Source: Novosphingobium sp. PP1Y (GTDB lineage Bacteria; Pseudomonadota; Alphaproteobacteria; Sphingomonadales; Sphingomonadaceae). Taken from it: a DNA stretch of 64,000 nt. Under the pieces are notes generated by a model. The model had not been told where the DNA came from, searched no databases, and saw only the letters and a program-made list of their open reading frames with translations. This document shows, piece by piece, positions 1 to 8,932 of this stretch. Position 1 is the first letter of the stretch, and the number at the start of each line of letters is the position of its first letter. Location: NCBI RefSeq assembly GCF_000253255.1, contig NC_015583.1:1097603-1161602 (forward strand). The letters are read 5' to 3'. Both the position numbers and the translations under genes were made by a program.

Positions 1-151
1 CGATAGTGATCCGATCCGATGTCGACCACTGCAGATCCGCAGGCGCGATGCGAAGCGTTGCAATGCCGGGCAGATTGCTTTCGCCGGCTTGAGCCGGAGG
101 CGCAATCGTCACGGCAAGCAGGCCTGCGATTGTCAGGCTTGGGCGGTTCAT
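1..151 (-). CDS. Secreted protein of unknown function, N-terminal part only
   Basis: The reading frame starts at an ATG at position 151 and runs leftward off the window edge. A clear GGAGG ribosome binding site lies about seven bases upstream of the ATG. The first residues (MNRPSLTIAGLLAVTIAPPA, then QAGES) look like a Sec signal peptide with an AQA cleavage site, so the product is probably periplasmic or outer membrane. Only about 50 residues are visible and no family can be assigned. Confidence 0.6.
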   Translation of the reverse strand, partial: MNRPSLTIAGLLAVTIAPPAQAGESNLPGIATLRIAPADLQWSTSDRITI

Positions 152-640
152 TGCGGCCTCCACGATAGCTTGTGCCCTGCGGGTTTCCCTGACTAAACGT
201 CACCGCATGGCAAAATCCGCAGCCCGGATGCTCTTGGCCGATGTTCCATTGCAACTGCATCGGGGGCGATGTGCCGGACGGTCGCTTCGAAGCCGTCATC
301 CGTTAGAGCGACAGACGTCTCGCTTCCAACGGCCTCATCGGTGTCGTCACGAGCAAGATCGCACCATTCCCGCTCCATTCCCGCTCCTTGAACCCACATT
401 GAGCCCCCCAAACCGTTTGCCGGTCGAAGGCCTTCGAACAACGTGTCGATTTGCAATGTGAGAAGCCAGACCTGATCCATTCGCGCCTGCGTGTTATGGC
501 GCCCCTGTTTGCGGTCCCGCTCGGAGCGCCAGCACTTCTTGCATGAAATCGCTGCGATTTGGATGTTCCACTCACCGCCTTGCCTCGCAAGAGATGGCTG
601 CGCAACGGACGTCCTAGATCCGTCCGGAGGCGGCGCGCGA
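152..640. other. 489-bp stretch with no convincing gene
   Basis: I see no reading frame here with a ribosome binding site and a recognisable protein. Short open frames exist on both strands, but they overlap each other and resemble no family I know. The stretch lies directly downstream of a recombinase gene that has lost its DNA-binding end, so it may be decayed mobile DNA. That is an inference. Confidence 0.5.
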
Positions 641-1054
641 CTAATCCTGCAGCCTGGCTGCTCCCATGCCTGTCTCAGCCTCCGCGCGCTCGCGCTGGAC
701 ATCATGACCAAATGCCGTGAAGGCGGCCACGGTGTGAAAGAAGCTGCGACCTTCGGGCGCGGTGGTGTCTATGTCTTCACACAAGGAGCGGAATTCGACC
801 TGCCGTTCGCCCAGCGCCTGCAAGTCGCAAATCAGCGTAATGAGCGAGCGTGACAGGCGGTCTAGGCGCCAGACTATGATCTCGTCGCCGGGGCGGGCGT
901 AGTCGCACATTTCCATGTAGGCGGGCTTGAGCACGGCGGAACCGGATATTCCGTGATCCTCCCAGATCCGCACGGCCCCGGCCGCGCGAATGGCCTCGAG
1001 TTGGGCAGCCAGGCTTTCTTCTCCTGCGCTTGTACGCACGTAGCCCAATTTCAT
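641..1054 (-). pseudogene. Serine recombinase (resolvase/invertase family), truncated
   Basis: The 137-residue product begins MKLGYVRTSAGEE, the start of the resolvase catalytic domain, with Ser9 in the position of the nucleophile that forms the phosphoserine link to DNA. The arginines of the domain follow in WRLDRLSRSL and QRERAEAE. An AGGAG ribosome binding site precedes the ATG. Family members normally have about 180-200 residues and end in a helix-turn-helix that recognises the recombination site; here the frame stops right after the long E-helix and no HTH is seen. It is therefore probably inactive in site recognition. It lies just upstream of the exporter operon, and a 13-base repeat occurs on both sides of that operon, so it may be a remnant of a mobile cassette. 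Confidence 0.75.
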
Positions 1055-1176
1055 GGCGTTGAACTCCTGGAGGTCCTTGATCGATCTTACCTCGCGCTGC
1101 AGCGTCGCATCGACGCCGTCAAGGCTCGGCCTCCACTTTGCGGGCTATCGGCGCTGATGTTGCAATTGCGTTATTA

Positions 1177-1189
1177 AATGTTGCAAGGC
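1177..1189 (+). repeat. 13-bp direct repeat, left copy (AATGTTGCAAGGC)
   Basis: AATGTTGCAAGGC occurs here, about 70 bases before the exporter operon, and again at 5487-5499, about 28 bases after it. Both copies are preceded by TTA a few bases upstream. The pair brackets the three-gene operon. It could be a target-site duplication or a recombination scar, but 13 bases is short and chance is possible. Confidence 0.35.
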
Positions 1190-1258
1190 AGCATTGGCCT
1201 CTTGTCTCGGGCTACAGCTCATCACTAGATGCCAGCAGCATGTTGATGAGGTCGCGAA

Positions 1259-2941
1259 TTGTCCGGTGAGTATTTGGGGCTACGTCAGGCGTCTACGTGG
1301 CTCAGGGAAATAGTCGGTCCCGATAAGGGTTATATCAAAGTCGGAATCGTCTACACATTGGCGATCACGCTACTTTCACTGGCGACACCTATTTCGGTCC
1401 AGTTACTGATCAATTCGGTAGCGCGCACGGCTTTGGTGGCCCCGCTTTGGATATTGTCGGGCGTGTTACTCGTCCTTCTGCTCCTCGTTGCCGGACTAAG
1501 CGCGCTGCGCAGCTACCTCTTGGCGATGTTCGAACGCCGCATTTTCGCACGTGTCGTAGCGGAAGTCACCGTGCGGGCTGTCCATGCGCAGAACCCCTTT
1601 TTCGCGGATCAAAGCAAAGGCAGCCTGTTCAACCGCTACTTCGACATGGTTGTCGTCCAGAAAGCGGTGCCAAGCCTGGTGATCAACGCGTTCACGATCA
1701 TCCTCCAGGGCGCGGTGGGGCTGATCGTGACGAGCTTCTATCATCCCTTCTTTCTCGGATTCAACATCGCCCTGATCGCGACCTGCCTGCTCATTTGGCT
1801 GGTGTGGCACCGCGGCGCGATCGCGGGCGCGGTCGGTCTCTCGCATGCCAAGCACGAAGCGGCGCAGTGGCTGGAAGGCGTCGGTGCATCGAACGGCTTC
1901 TACAAGTCCGCGCGCCATCTCGATTTCGCAATGGACAGGTCCGAGGCGGTAACGCGAAATTACATTCACGCGCACCGCCGCTATTTCCGCTACAGTTTCG
2001 CGCAGACGCTGGGATATTTCCTGGTCTACGCCTTTGCCGCCTCGGCGCTGCTTGCGCTCGGTGGAAATCTGATCCTGGCGGGCCAGCTTTCGATCGGTCA
2101 GCTAGTGGCGGCCGAGCTCATCCTGTCCGGCGTTTTCTACGGCATCTATCAGCTGGGGTGGTATCTCGACACCTTCTACGACCTGGTGGCAAGCTCGGAG
2201 GAATTGTCGCAGATATTTGCCATCCAGCAGGAACCGCTCGGCCTCAACGGTCAGGCCCCGCCCGATGGCTCGGTACGGTTTCGCGCCGTGGAACTGGGCG
2301 GGTCGCGCTTTGACTTTGCTATCGATAACGGCGAGCAGGCCGTCATTGTCGCGGAGCCCGGTGTCGAAAGCCAGATCGCGCTCATGCTCAAGCGTCATGC
2401 CAATCCTGAAAGGGGATTGCTGACAATCGGCGGCAGCGACCTGGGCAGCTTCGACATGTATCTGCTGCGATCCGCCGTAATGGTGCTGAACAGGCCAACA
2501 ATCGTCGATATCACCATCCGCGAGTACCTGAACCTTGCCGCAGGCGGCAATGCGGATGGCGCTACGATCATGCGGATGCTCGATGTGGTTGGCCTTGCCG
2601 CGCGCATCTCCAGCCTGCCTGAAGGGCTGGACACACAGCTGGCAAGTTCCGGATCTCCGCTTTCGATCGTGGAAGTCATGCAGCTTAAGGTGGCAACGGC
2701 ACTGCTGAGCCGACCAAGGGTCCTTTTGCTGTCGCAACTCTATGACATGGTTCCGGCCGAACCACTCCATGAGACACTGAAAATGCTGCGCGAGCATGGC
2801 ACGACCGTTCTGCTTTTCACCGGCCGGCCTGAGGCGTTGCAACTCGATAGCTGCTTCTGGCTGGGCGTGCATGCGCAGCGCCGCTTCACGGATCGGACTG
2901 ATCTTGTGCGCTTCTTGCGAACAGAGGAGGGAGAGGCATGA
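1259..2941 (+). CDS. ABC-type exporter membrane protein with degenerate ATPase domain
   Basis: The 560-residue protein has the layout of a half-size ABC exporter: a membrane domain with about six helices (residues 25-305) and a C-terminal domain in the position of the nucleotide-binding domain (about 338-555). Every ATPase motif is changed. The P-loop position reads VAEPGVESQ (364-372) with no GKS/T. The signature region reads PLSIVEVMQ. The Walker B position reads RVLLLSQLY (487-495), with Ser-Gln in place of Asp-Glu. The H-loop region reads LLFTGRP. The start is a TTG at 1259 after an AGG; an in-frame stop closes the frame just upstream. It overlaps the HlyD-like gene by ATGA, so it forms a type I secretion-like unit with the next two genes. 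How transport would be powered is unclear. Cargo is unknown; no candidate peptide gene is visible nearby. Confidence 0.8.
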   Translation: MSGEYLGLRQASTWLREIVGPDKGYIKVGIVYTLAITLLSLATPISVQLLINSVARTALVAPLWILSGVLLVLLLLVAGLSALRSYLLAMFERRIFARVVAEVTVRAVHAQNPFFADQSKGSLFNRYFDMVVVQKAVPSLVINAFTIILQGAVGLIVTSFYHPFFLGFNIALIATCLLIWLVWHRGAIAGAVGLSHAKHEAAQWLEGVGASNGFYKSARHLDFAMDRSEAVTRNYIHAHRRYFRYSFAQTLGYFLVYAFAASALLALGGNLILAGQLSIGQLVAAELILSGVFYGIYQLGWYLDTFYDLVASSEELSQIFAIQQEPLGLNGQAPPDGSVRFRAVELGGSRFDFAIDNGEQAVIVAEPGVESQIALMLKRHANPERGLLTIGGSDLGSFDMYLLRSAVMVLNRPTIVDITIREYLNLAAGGNADGATIMRMLDVVGLAARISSLPEGLDTQLASSGSPLSIVEVMQLKVATALLSRPRVLLLSQLYDMVPAEPLHETLKMLREHGTTVLLFTGRPEALQLDSCFWLGVHAQRRFTDRTDLVRFLRTEEGEA

Positions 2942-4002
2942 CGATCAGTGAAGCGCAGTTGACGCATTTTCGCTCTCTTGCAGGGCTTAATCCTCCACGT
3001 GTCGTTATCGTCGTGGCATGGCTTATCCTGGTGGGGATCTGTCTCGCGGTCGCCATTCTCTTCGTGCCTTGGCGCCAGACGGCGCAAGGGGGCGGGCAGG
3101 TCATCTCCCTTGATCCCGATGACCGTCCACAGCAGGTCTCATCGCTCGTCGAGGGGCGCATTCAGCGCTTCTTCGTGCAGGACGGCCAGCTTGTGAATGC
3201 CGGCGATCCGATTGCCCAGGTCGTCGATGTCGATCCCAATTTCCTTGAGCGCCTGGCCGCCGAGAAGGCGGAGATCGAGGCACAGATCGCCGCAATCGAG
3301 CAGGCGCGCGCGGTCGCCTCGATCGATGTGGGGCGCACAGGTCAGCTTTTTGCCGAAGGGCTGGCGGCTCGGCGGGATTATGAACAGACGCAGATCAAGG
3401 TTGCCGAAGCCAACGCCAAGCTCGCTGAGGCAAAGGCGAAGCTGAAGCAGATCGAGGTGCGGCAGATGCGCCAGTCGGCACAAGTCGTCACTGCACCGCG
3501 CAGCGGCCGTGTTCAGAATCTGAACGCGGCGGCGGGAGGCGCGTTGATCTCGGCCGGCACAGTGCTGGCGATGATCGCACCGGAGCAGGTCAGCCGCGCG
3601 GTTGAACTCTATGTGGACGGCCGGGATATCCCGCTGGTCGAACAGGGGCGACCGGTCCGCCTCGAATTCGAGGGCTTTCCCGCATTCCAGTTCAGCGGTT
3701 GGCCGGCCTTCGCGGTCGGCATCTATGACGGGCAGGTTCGGTCGGTCGATCCGACACCGCGCGCTGATGGCCTGTTTCGAGTGCTGGTCGAACCCAGACC
3801 CGGGAAGCCGGCCTGGCCGGCCAGGCGCTTCGTGCGCCAAGGCGGGAAGGCACTGGGCTGGATACAAGGCGACAACGTCACGGTCGGCTACGAACTGTGG
3901 CGACAGATCAACGATTTTCCCCTGAATTTCGGGCAGGTTCAGGTGGCTGGGGAAGGTCAGGAAAAGGCTGAGAAAAGCTCGATCGAAAAGAAGAAGAAGT
4001 AA
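2938..4002 (+). CDS. HlyD-family membrane fusion (adaptor) protein
   Basis: This 354-residue protein should link the inner membrane exporter to the outer membrane channel. One membrane helix lies near residues 22-45 (VVIVVAWLILVGICLAVAI). A split lipoyl/biotinyl-like domain follows (VEGRIQRFFVQDGQLVNAGDPI and, later, VVTAPRSGRVQNLNAAAGGAL). Between the halves is an alpha-helical hairpin rich in Ala, Glu and Lys (about 100-180). The C-terminal beta domains come next and the tail is very basic (EKSSIEKKKK). The ATG overlaps the stop of the exporter gene by four bases and has GAGGGAGAGG upstream, so the two are translationally coupled. It is the adaptor of the same tripartite exporter. Confidence 0.9.
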   Translation: MTISEAQLTHFRSLAGLNPPRVVIVVAWLILVGICLAVAILFVPWRQTAQGGGQVISLDPDDRPQQVSSLVEGRIQRFFVQDGQLVNAGDPIAQVVDVDPNFLERLAAEKAEIEAQIAAIEQARAVASIDVGRTGQLFAEGLAARRDYEQTQIKVAEANAKLAEAKAKLKQIEVRQMRQSAQVVTAPRSGRVQNLNAAAGGALISAGTVLAMIAPEQVSRAVELYVDGRDIPLVEQGRPVRLEFEGFPAFQFSGWPAFAVGIYDGQVRSVDPTPRADGLFRVLVEPRPGKPAWPARRFVRQGGKALGWIQGDNVTVGYELWRQINDFPLNFGQVQVAGEGQEKAEKSSIEKKKK

Positions 4003-5459
4003 TGATGCGCATCTTGATCGGCATGATGGCGCTGGTGATCGCCGTCTCACCGTCGGCGGTATGGGCACAGCATGGCAAAGGGGAATTATCGGCGGCGAAT
4101 TCCGGCGAGCCCCTGACGCTGCAGGATGTGCTTCGATCATCGGCACGCTCGGCACCTGACATCATCGCGGCGCTTGCGCGCAATCGGCAAGCCGAAGCCA
4201 GGGCGCTGTCGGCGCAAGGGGCGTTCGACGCTGTCTTTGCTGTGGAGGCGCGCAGCCGATTGGCTGGCTACTACGACGGCACCGAATTTGCAGGCAAGGC
4301 CGAGCAGCCGCTCATGGACAACGGCGGGTATGTCTATGGACAGTACCGCGCGTCTCGCGGAGATTTCCCGGTATATGAGGATAAGGGATATACCAATCGA
4401 CTGGGCGAGCTGAAAGTCGGGGCGCTCTATTCCCTGCTTCGCGATCGCCTGATCGATGCGCGCCGGTCGGAATTTCGACTGGCAGCAAACGATATCGACA
4501 TCGCCAGGTTCGAAGCCAAAGCCGCCGGCATTGGGGTCCAGATGCGGGCGGCCGACGCCTATCAAAAATGGGTGGCGGCCGGGCTGAAGCTCAAGGCCTA
4601 TCAGGCGCTGATGGTCCTTGCACAGAACCGAAGTGCGGGCATCGAACGCCAGGTCAAGCTGGGTGCCAAGCCCGCGATAATTCTCACTGAGAATGAGGCC
4701 AACTTGGTCAAACGGCAGGCCTTCGTGGCAGAGGCAAGGCAGGACTTACGCGCAGCGGCAGTAAAGCTTTCCCTATATTATCGCGATGCGGATGGTCTGC
4801 CGATCATCGTCGATGAAACGCGATTGCCACGCGATCTGACGGCACTGAACGGGATCAGGATCGACCCTGGTTTCAATCTGGAAGGCCGGCCCGACTTCGC
4901 AATCATACTGGAAGAAATCGACAAGGCTGCCGTCAAGATGGCCCTTGCCCGCAACAACATGAGACCAAGGCTGGATCTGAGCGGCGAGTTGGCCAAGGAC
5001 TTCGGTCCGGAAGGCCTTGGCGGTTCCAGTCGGACGCCGCTTGAAATGATCGTAGGCGTGACCTTCAAGATCCCGCTGCAGAACCGCAAGGCCAAGGGCA
5101 AGTTGGCCGAGGCGCAGGCGAAGATCGATGAGCTAACCGTCAAGCAGCAGTTTCTGGCGGAAAAGATAAGAGCCGAAGTAGCTTCTATCGGTATCGAGGT
5201 CGAAACGGCGGGCCAGCTTGTCGATATCAGCGAAAGGGAACGAGCGCTGGCGCAAACTCTGGCAGACGCTGAACGACGCCGTTTCGAACTTGGGTCAAGC
5301 GATTTCTTCCTCGTCAATCAGCGCGAAGAAAGCGCCACGAACGCGCAGGTAAAGCTTATCGAGGCGCACGCCCGGATCGCCGCCGCCAGGGCCGAACTGG
5401 CGGCAGCAACGGCAGATGAGGATGCACTTGGATTGACGTTCAACCCGGCATCTGAGTGA
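4002..5459 (+). CDS. TolC-family outer membrane efflux protein
   Basis: The 485-residue product starts with a signal peptide (MMRILIGMMALVIAVSPSAV, then WAQ) and contains two repeats of long amphipathic helices flanking predicted beta strands, the pattern of TolC-type trimeric channels. Typical features are the long coiled coil around residues 165-260 and a second one around 345-470, ending in RAELAAATADEDALGLTF. The start codon overlaps the TAA of the adaptor gene by one base (TAATG), so this is the third gene of the export operon. The length fits the family. The operon is followed by 170 bases without a gene. Confidence 0.88.
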   Translation: MMRILIGMMALVIAVSPSAVWAQHGKGELSAANSGEPLTLQDVLRSSARSAPDIIAALARNRQAEARALSAQGAFDAVFAVEARSRLAGYYDGTEFAGKAEQPLMDNGGYVYGQYRASRGDFPVYEDKGYTNRLGELKVGALYSLLRDRLIDARRSEFRLAANDIDIARFEAKAAGIGVQMRAADAYQKWVAAGLKLKAYQALMVLAQNRSAGIERQVKLGAKPAIILTENEANLVKRQAFVAEARQDLRAAAVKLSLYYRDADGLPIIVDETRLPRDLTALNGIRIDPGFNLEGRPDFAIILEEIDKAAVKMALARNNMRPRLDLSGELAKDFGPEGLGGSSRTPLEMIVGVTFKIPLQNRKAKGKLAEAQAKIDELTVKQQFLAEKIRAEVASIGIEVETAGQLVDISERERALAQTLADAERRRFELGSSDFFLVNQREESATNAQVKLIEAHARIAAARAELAAATADEDALGLTFNPASE

Positions 5460-5486
5460 AAGGCAAAAGCATGCCCACGCGTTAGC

Positions 5487-5499
5487 AATGTTGCAAGGC
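5487..5499 (+). repeat. 13-bp direct repeat, right copy (AATGTTGCAAGGC)
   Basis: Identical to 1177-1189 and in the same orientation. It lies 28 bases after the stop of the TolC-like gene, so the two copies enclose the export operon and nothing else. Confidence 0.35.
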
Positions 5500-5630
5500 G
5501 CCGCAGCCGGGAGGATTCGCTGGTAAGTTCCTGAATATGCAGCAGAAGGTGATCAGGATTGTAGACTATGGCCGTCCACAGCATTGAACCTGCTTGGCGA
5601 TAATTCGACCGACAGGGTCCAGAGCTACGC

Positions 5631-6248
5631 TTACTGCGCCTTCTTTATCTCGCGCACGCTGCTTCCGAACATGCGGTCCCAGAAGATCGCCGTGATTGCG
5701 TAGTTTCCTTCTTCGTCGACGTGGTGGTGACGCATATGGTGGCGCTTGATCGCCATGCCGATGCGGCCGCGCATGGGCCACTGGTGGCAGGCGTAGTGGA
5801 CCACGTCGTATCCGACGTAGCCGATGATGAAGCCCAGGAAGAGCCAGGTGCCCGCCATGCCGAGCAGGGCCACGCAGGTTGCCCACACGGCAGCGCTGAT
5901 GGGCAGGCTGACGAGCGGCGGCATCAAGTTGCGCAGCGGATCGTTTGGGGTGGTGTGGTGATTGCCGTGGACCGCAAAGACCAGCCATCTGATCGGCGCG
6001 GCATCGGAATCCCAGTGGAACAGGAACCGGTGCATCGCATACTCGAACAGCGACCAGACCAGCAGGCCGAGCGCAAAGAGGAGCGCCCCGTAGGCTGCGC
6101 CTGCCGTGCCCCAACCCGTCCATGCAATGAAGGGGAGCGCGATGCTCCAGACCAGGACGAACCCGCGCGGCGAGATGAGAGTGAGCTTCTCGAGCTGCCG
6201 GTTCTCGAACAGCTGAACGCGCTGGGGACTGGTTCGAGGATCACGCAT
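5631..6248 (-). CDS. Fatty acid hydroxylase / sterol desaturase superfamily membrane protein
   Basis: The 205-residue protein has four to five membrane helices and the histidine clusters that bind the di-iron centre of this superfamily: HRFLFH, HGNHH, HYACHQ and the C-terminal RHHMRHHH. The best match in shape is the fatty acid 2-hydroxylase (FA2H/Scs7-like) group. In sphingomonads 2-hydroxy fatty acids are the normal acyl chains of glycosphingolipids, so a role in lipid hydroxylation is plausible but inferred. I use the ATG at 6248, which gives a normal N-terminus (MRDPRTSPQ); an upstream start would add 14 residues without similarity. It is a single gene, convergent with the export operon. 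Confidence 0.85.
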   Translation of the reverse strand: MRDPRTSPQRVQLFENRQLEKLTLISPRGFVLVWSIALPFIAWTGWGTAGAAYGALLFALGLLVWSLFEYAMHRFLFHWDSDAAPIRWLVFAVHGNHHTTPNDPLRNLMPPLVSLPISAAVWATCVALLGMAGTWLFLGFIIGYVGYDVVHYACHQWPMRGRIGMAIKRHHMRHHHVDEEGNYAITAIFWDRMFGSSVREIKKAQ

Positions 6249-6449
6249 CAGACGACTTTCTCGACAGCAATGGGGCTGCGTTGTCAACACTATATGCTGC
6301 CATGCAGCATAATTCTTGATTAATCTGCAATGTAAAAAATGAGGCTGGCATAACTTGGAAAAGAACCCTTAAATTCCTGTGCTTGCCGAACAAGAGAGAG
6401 GGCCGTGGCTTTTCCCCCGCAAACTGCCGAAAGGGCGTCCGGTCGCCCA

Positions 6450-7211
6450 ATGCGACGCATTCTTGTCACAGGTGCATCCGGTGGATTGGGGCGTGCGATT
6501 GCCGCCCACTATGCGCAGCCGGGTGCCGAGCTGCTCTTGTGGGGGCGCGACAAGGAACGGCTCGATGCGGCGGCGGCGGCTTGCCGCGCGGCGGGAGCGC
6601 AGGCGAGCATCCGTTCGCTGGACATGAGCGCCGAAGACGCCGCCGTGGCCGCGCTGATGGCCGAGGACGCGGCAGGGGCGATCGACATCGCCATCTTCGC
6701 CTCGGGCCTTGGCGACATTCGGGCGGAAGGGGCCCTTGTGGAGGACCCCGCGCTTGTCATCCGACTGGGCAAGGTCAATTTCGTGGCGCCCGCTGCGATG
6801 ACCGCGGCGCTGGCCGAAGCCATGGCGCGGCGCGGGGAAGGGCGCATCGTCCTGATCGGATCGGCGGCGGCGTTCCACGCGCTGCCCTTTGCGGCGGCCT
6901 ACGCCGGGACGAAGGCCGGTCTTGCCCGCTTCGCGGATGCCCTGCGCCTGGCGGTGCGTCCTTATGGCGTGGGCGTGACGCTGGTCTCGCCCGGCTTCAT
7001 CGATACCGCATCGGGGCGCAAGGTGCCCGGGCCCAAGCCGATGATCCTGACGCCCGAGAAGGCCGCCGCGATCGTCGCTCGCGCGGCGGAGCGCAAGCAG
7101 GCGCATGTCGTCGCGCCGGGTATCTTCGCCCTTCTGCGCTGGTTCGACCGCCTGCTCCCCGCATTCTTGCGTGACAGGCTGCTGTCCTCGCTCACGCCTC
7201 CTGGACGATAG
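6450..7211 (+). CDS. Short-chain dehydrogenase/reductase (SDR)
   Basis: The product carries the classical SDR features: the NAD(P)-binding TGASGGLG at the very N-terminus, an NAG-like ASGLG segment, the catalytic Ser (IGSAAAFH) and YAGTK with Tyr and Lys of the active site. From the ATG at 6450 it has 253 residues, the usual length. A GTG at 6405 in frame would add 15 residues without similarity and is less likely. Its 3' end overlaps that of the convergent LtaS-like gene by 20 bases. SDR genes occur in capsule loci (for example rkpH of rhizobia), and this one sits next to capsule genes, but its substrate cannot be told. Confidence 0.85.
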   Translation: MRRILVTGASGGLGRAIAAHYAQPGAELLLWGRDKERLDAAAAACRAAGAQASIRSLDMSAEDAAVAALMAEDAAGAIDIAIFASGLGDIRAEGALVEDPALVIRLGKVNFVAPAAMTAALAEAMARRGEGRIVLIGSAAAFHALPFAAAYAGTKAGLARFADALRLAVRPYGVGVTLVSPGFIDTASGRKVPGPKPMILTPEKAAAIVARAAERKQAHVVAPGIFALLRWFDRLLPAFLRDRLLSSLTPPGR

Positions 7212-8685
7212 CGGGGGCAGTCAGGGCCGCCAGCACGGTATGATGCAGTTCGGCCGGGGTCAGGTCGACCGGCTCTGCAGCGCCGCGCAGCAACTGGCCC
7301 TGCGCGTCCATGCGGACGATCACGTAAGGGGTGTGCCGCGCGCTGCCCGGGGCTGTGACCCCGGGAATGCTGGGGCGGTGATCGCCGAAGAAGACGAGCG
7401 TGGCCGGCCGGCCGAGCGCTGCCAGGTCATGCAGCAAACGCTGCAGCATGGCATCGCTGTTACGCACGAGACGCAAGTAGCTTTCGGTCAGCGCATCCGG
7501 CCCGGTCGCCTGCTCGGGCGCCCAGGGGCCATGGTTCTCGATGGTGACCGCGTAGAGCAGGGTGGGCGCCGCGAGGTCGCGGGCAAGATCTGCAATAACG
7601 TCCGCCATCGCGGCGTCGGTGACGTAGCGACCCTCGTGCGCACGTGGCGGTGCGAAGCGATCCTGCCCGACCAGCTCGGAAAAGCCCCCCGCGGGCATGA
7701 TCCGGTCGCGCCCGTAGAAGCGCATGTCGTGCGGGTGCAGGAACAGGCTTTGCCAACCCGCGGTCTTCAGCCTGTTGGGCAGCGCGTAGCTGTGTTCGCC
7801 CAGCGCCGTGAGGAAGGGGTCGTAGCGCCTGAAGCCGAGATCCGCTTCGTCGCGGCCGAACAGCACGCCATATTCGGTGCGCATCGTATAGGCGCCAAAC
7901 CCGCTTACGTGCAGGCGCCCCGATTGCCAGGCGATGGCGCGTGCCGCATCGAGAGCGGGCAGGGCCAGTTCCGGATCGCCGAAGAGTTCGGCGGGATCGG
8001 CGAAGGATTCGCACTGGACGATGACCGCCAATTCCGCCTCGTGCGGTTTGCGCAGGGCAGCGCCGGGCGCGTCCCCATGTGGATGCGGATGCGGCAATGG
8101 ATCGCTGCTTTCGCGCCAGCGCAGCCAATAGAGCAGCAGCGCCGGCAGCAACCCGAAGCGCTGCACGTCGAGGTGAGCATCGGGATGCGGCGTGAGCGCG
8201 CAAGGCGGCTTGATCCGCAGGAACAGGGCCAGGGCTGCAAGACTGCCAAGCGCAATGCCCAGTCCTGACAGGTGGATCCACGGATCGGGCACGAACAGCA
8301 GCGCAAGGACGGCAAGCAGGACCAACCCGCCAAGGCTCGCCAGGACCCGCTGCCACAGGCTGACGGCCGAGAGATAGAACTGCGGATGGCGAAAGATCGC
8401 ACCGATCAGGGCAAGGTCGGAGAACAGCAGCGGTTCGCCCAGCATGGCGTTCTTGGCGTTGGAGGCGACCGCCAGCAAGGCCACGATTGCCAGCGCCATG
8501 GCCACGGAGACAGCGGCATTCCCGCATAGGGCGAGGAACAGGCCGAAAAGGGCCGTCGCCATGAGCGATTGCAGGACGAGGCCGGGCAGGCAGCGCAGGG
8601 GGATGCCCCCCGCACTTGCCGGACGCGGGCGGACTGCAGCGTCAAGGAGGAGGGAGCCGGCCAGCAGCACGGCAACAGTCAGCAT
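7192..8685 (-). CDS. LTA synthase (LtaS)-like sulfatase-fold membrane enzyme
   Basis: The 497-residue protein has about five N-terminal membrane helices (to residue 165) followed by a periplasmic alkaline phosphatase/sulfatase-fold domain. Recognisable active-site elements are the metal-binding Glu in VQCESFADP, the nucleophile Thr in GAYTMRTEYG, His in VTIENHGPW, and Asp-His in FFGDHRPS. Enzymes of this fold transfer phosphoglycerol or phosphoethanolamine groups to glycans or lipids. In Gram-negatives related proteins occur in capsule loci (RkpI of Sinorhizobium). With KpsS next to it, decoration of the capsule or its lipid anchor is the likely job, but this is inference. ATG at 8685 has AGG upstream. 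Confidence 0.8.
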   Translation of the reverse strand: MLTVAVLLAGSLLLDAAVRPRPASAGGIPLRCLPGLVLQSLMATALFGLFLALCGNAAVSVAMALAIVALLAVASNAKNAMLGEPLLFSDLALIGAIFRHPQFYLSAVSLWQRVLASLGGLVLLAVLALLFVPDPWIHLSGLGIALGSLAALALFLRIKPPCALTPHPDAHLDVQRFGLLPALLLYWLRWRESSDPLPHPHPHGDAPGAALRKPHEAELAVIVQCESFADPAELFGDPELALPALDAARAIAWQSGRLHVSGFGAYTMRTEYGVLFGRDEADLGFRRYDPFLTALGEHSYALPNRLKTAGWQSLFLHPHDMRFYGRDRIMPAGGFSELVGQDRFAPPRAHEGRYVTDAAMADVIADLARDLAAPTLLYAVTIENHGPWAPEQATGPDALTESYLRLVRNSDAMLQRLLHDLAALGRPATLVFFGDHRPSIPGVTAPGSARHTPYVIVRMDAQGQLLRGAAEPVDLTPAELHHTVLAALTAPAIVQEA

Positions 8686-8932
8686 GCGATCTACCTGGTA
8701 CCGTGCCGCAAAGCAGGTCGGGTCATTTCCATCTCGGCTCCACTGCAGGGAGCGGCCTCATAGCGCGGGGTCTTGTTCGTGTCATTATTAGGCGTCGATG
8801 CAATCGATGACTTTGAATCGAAAGGTTGTCGATCAAGACATGGCAGACTAACGGATGGATCAACTCATTGGGCAATATGCTTAGGTAGATGCAAGGCCAG
8901 ACGATCAGATCTCCTGAAAAATCAAGGGCGGA

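Noticed and set aside
193..480. Possible 95-residue protein on the minus strand (start MDQVWLLTLQ)
   Set aside because: No ribosome binding site, no similarity that I recognise, and it overlaps other short frames; I treat the stretch as gene-less.
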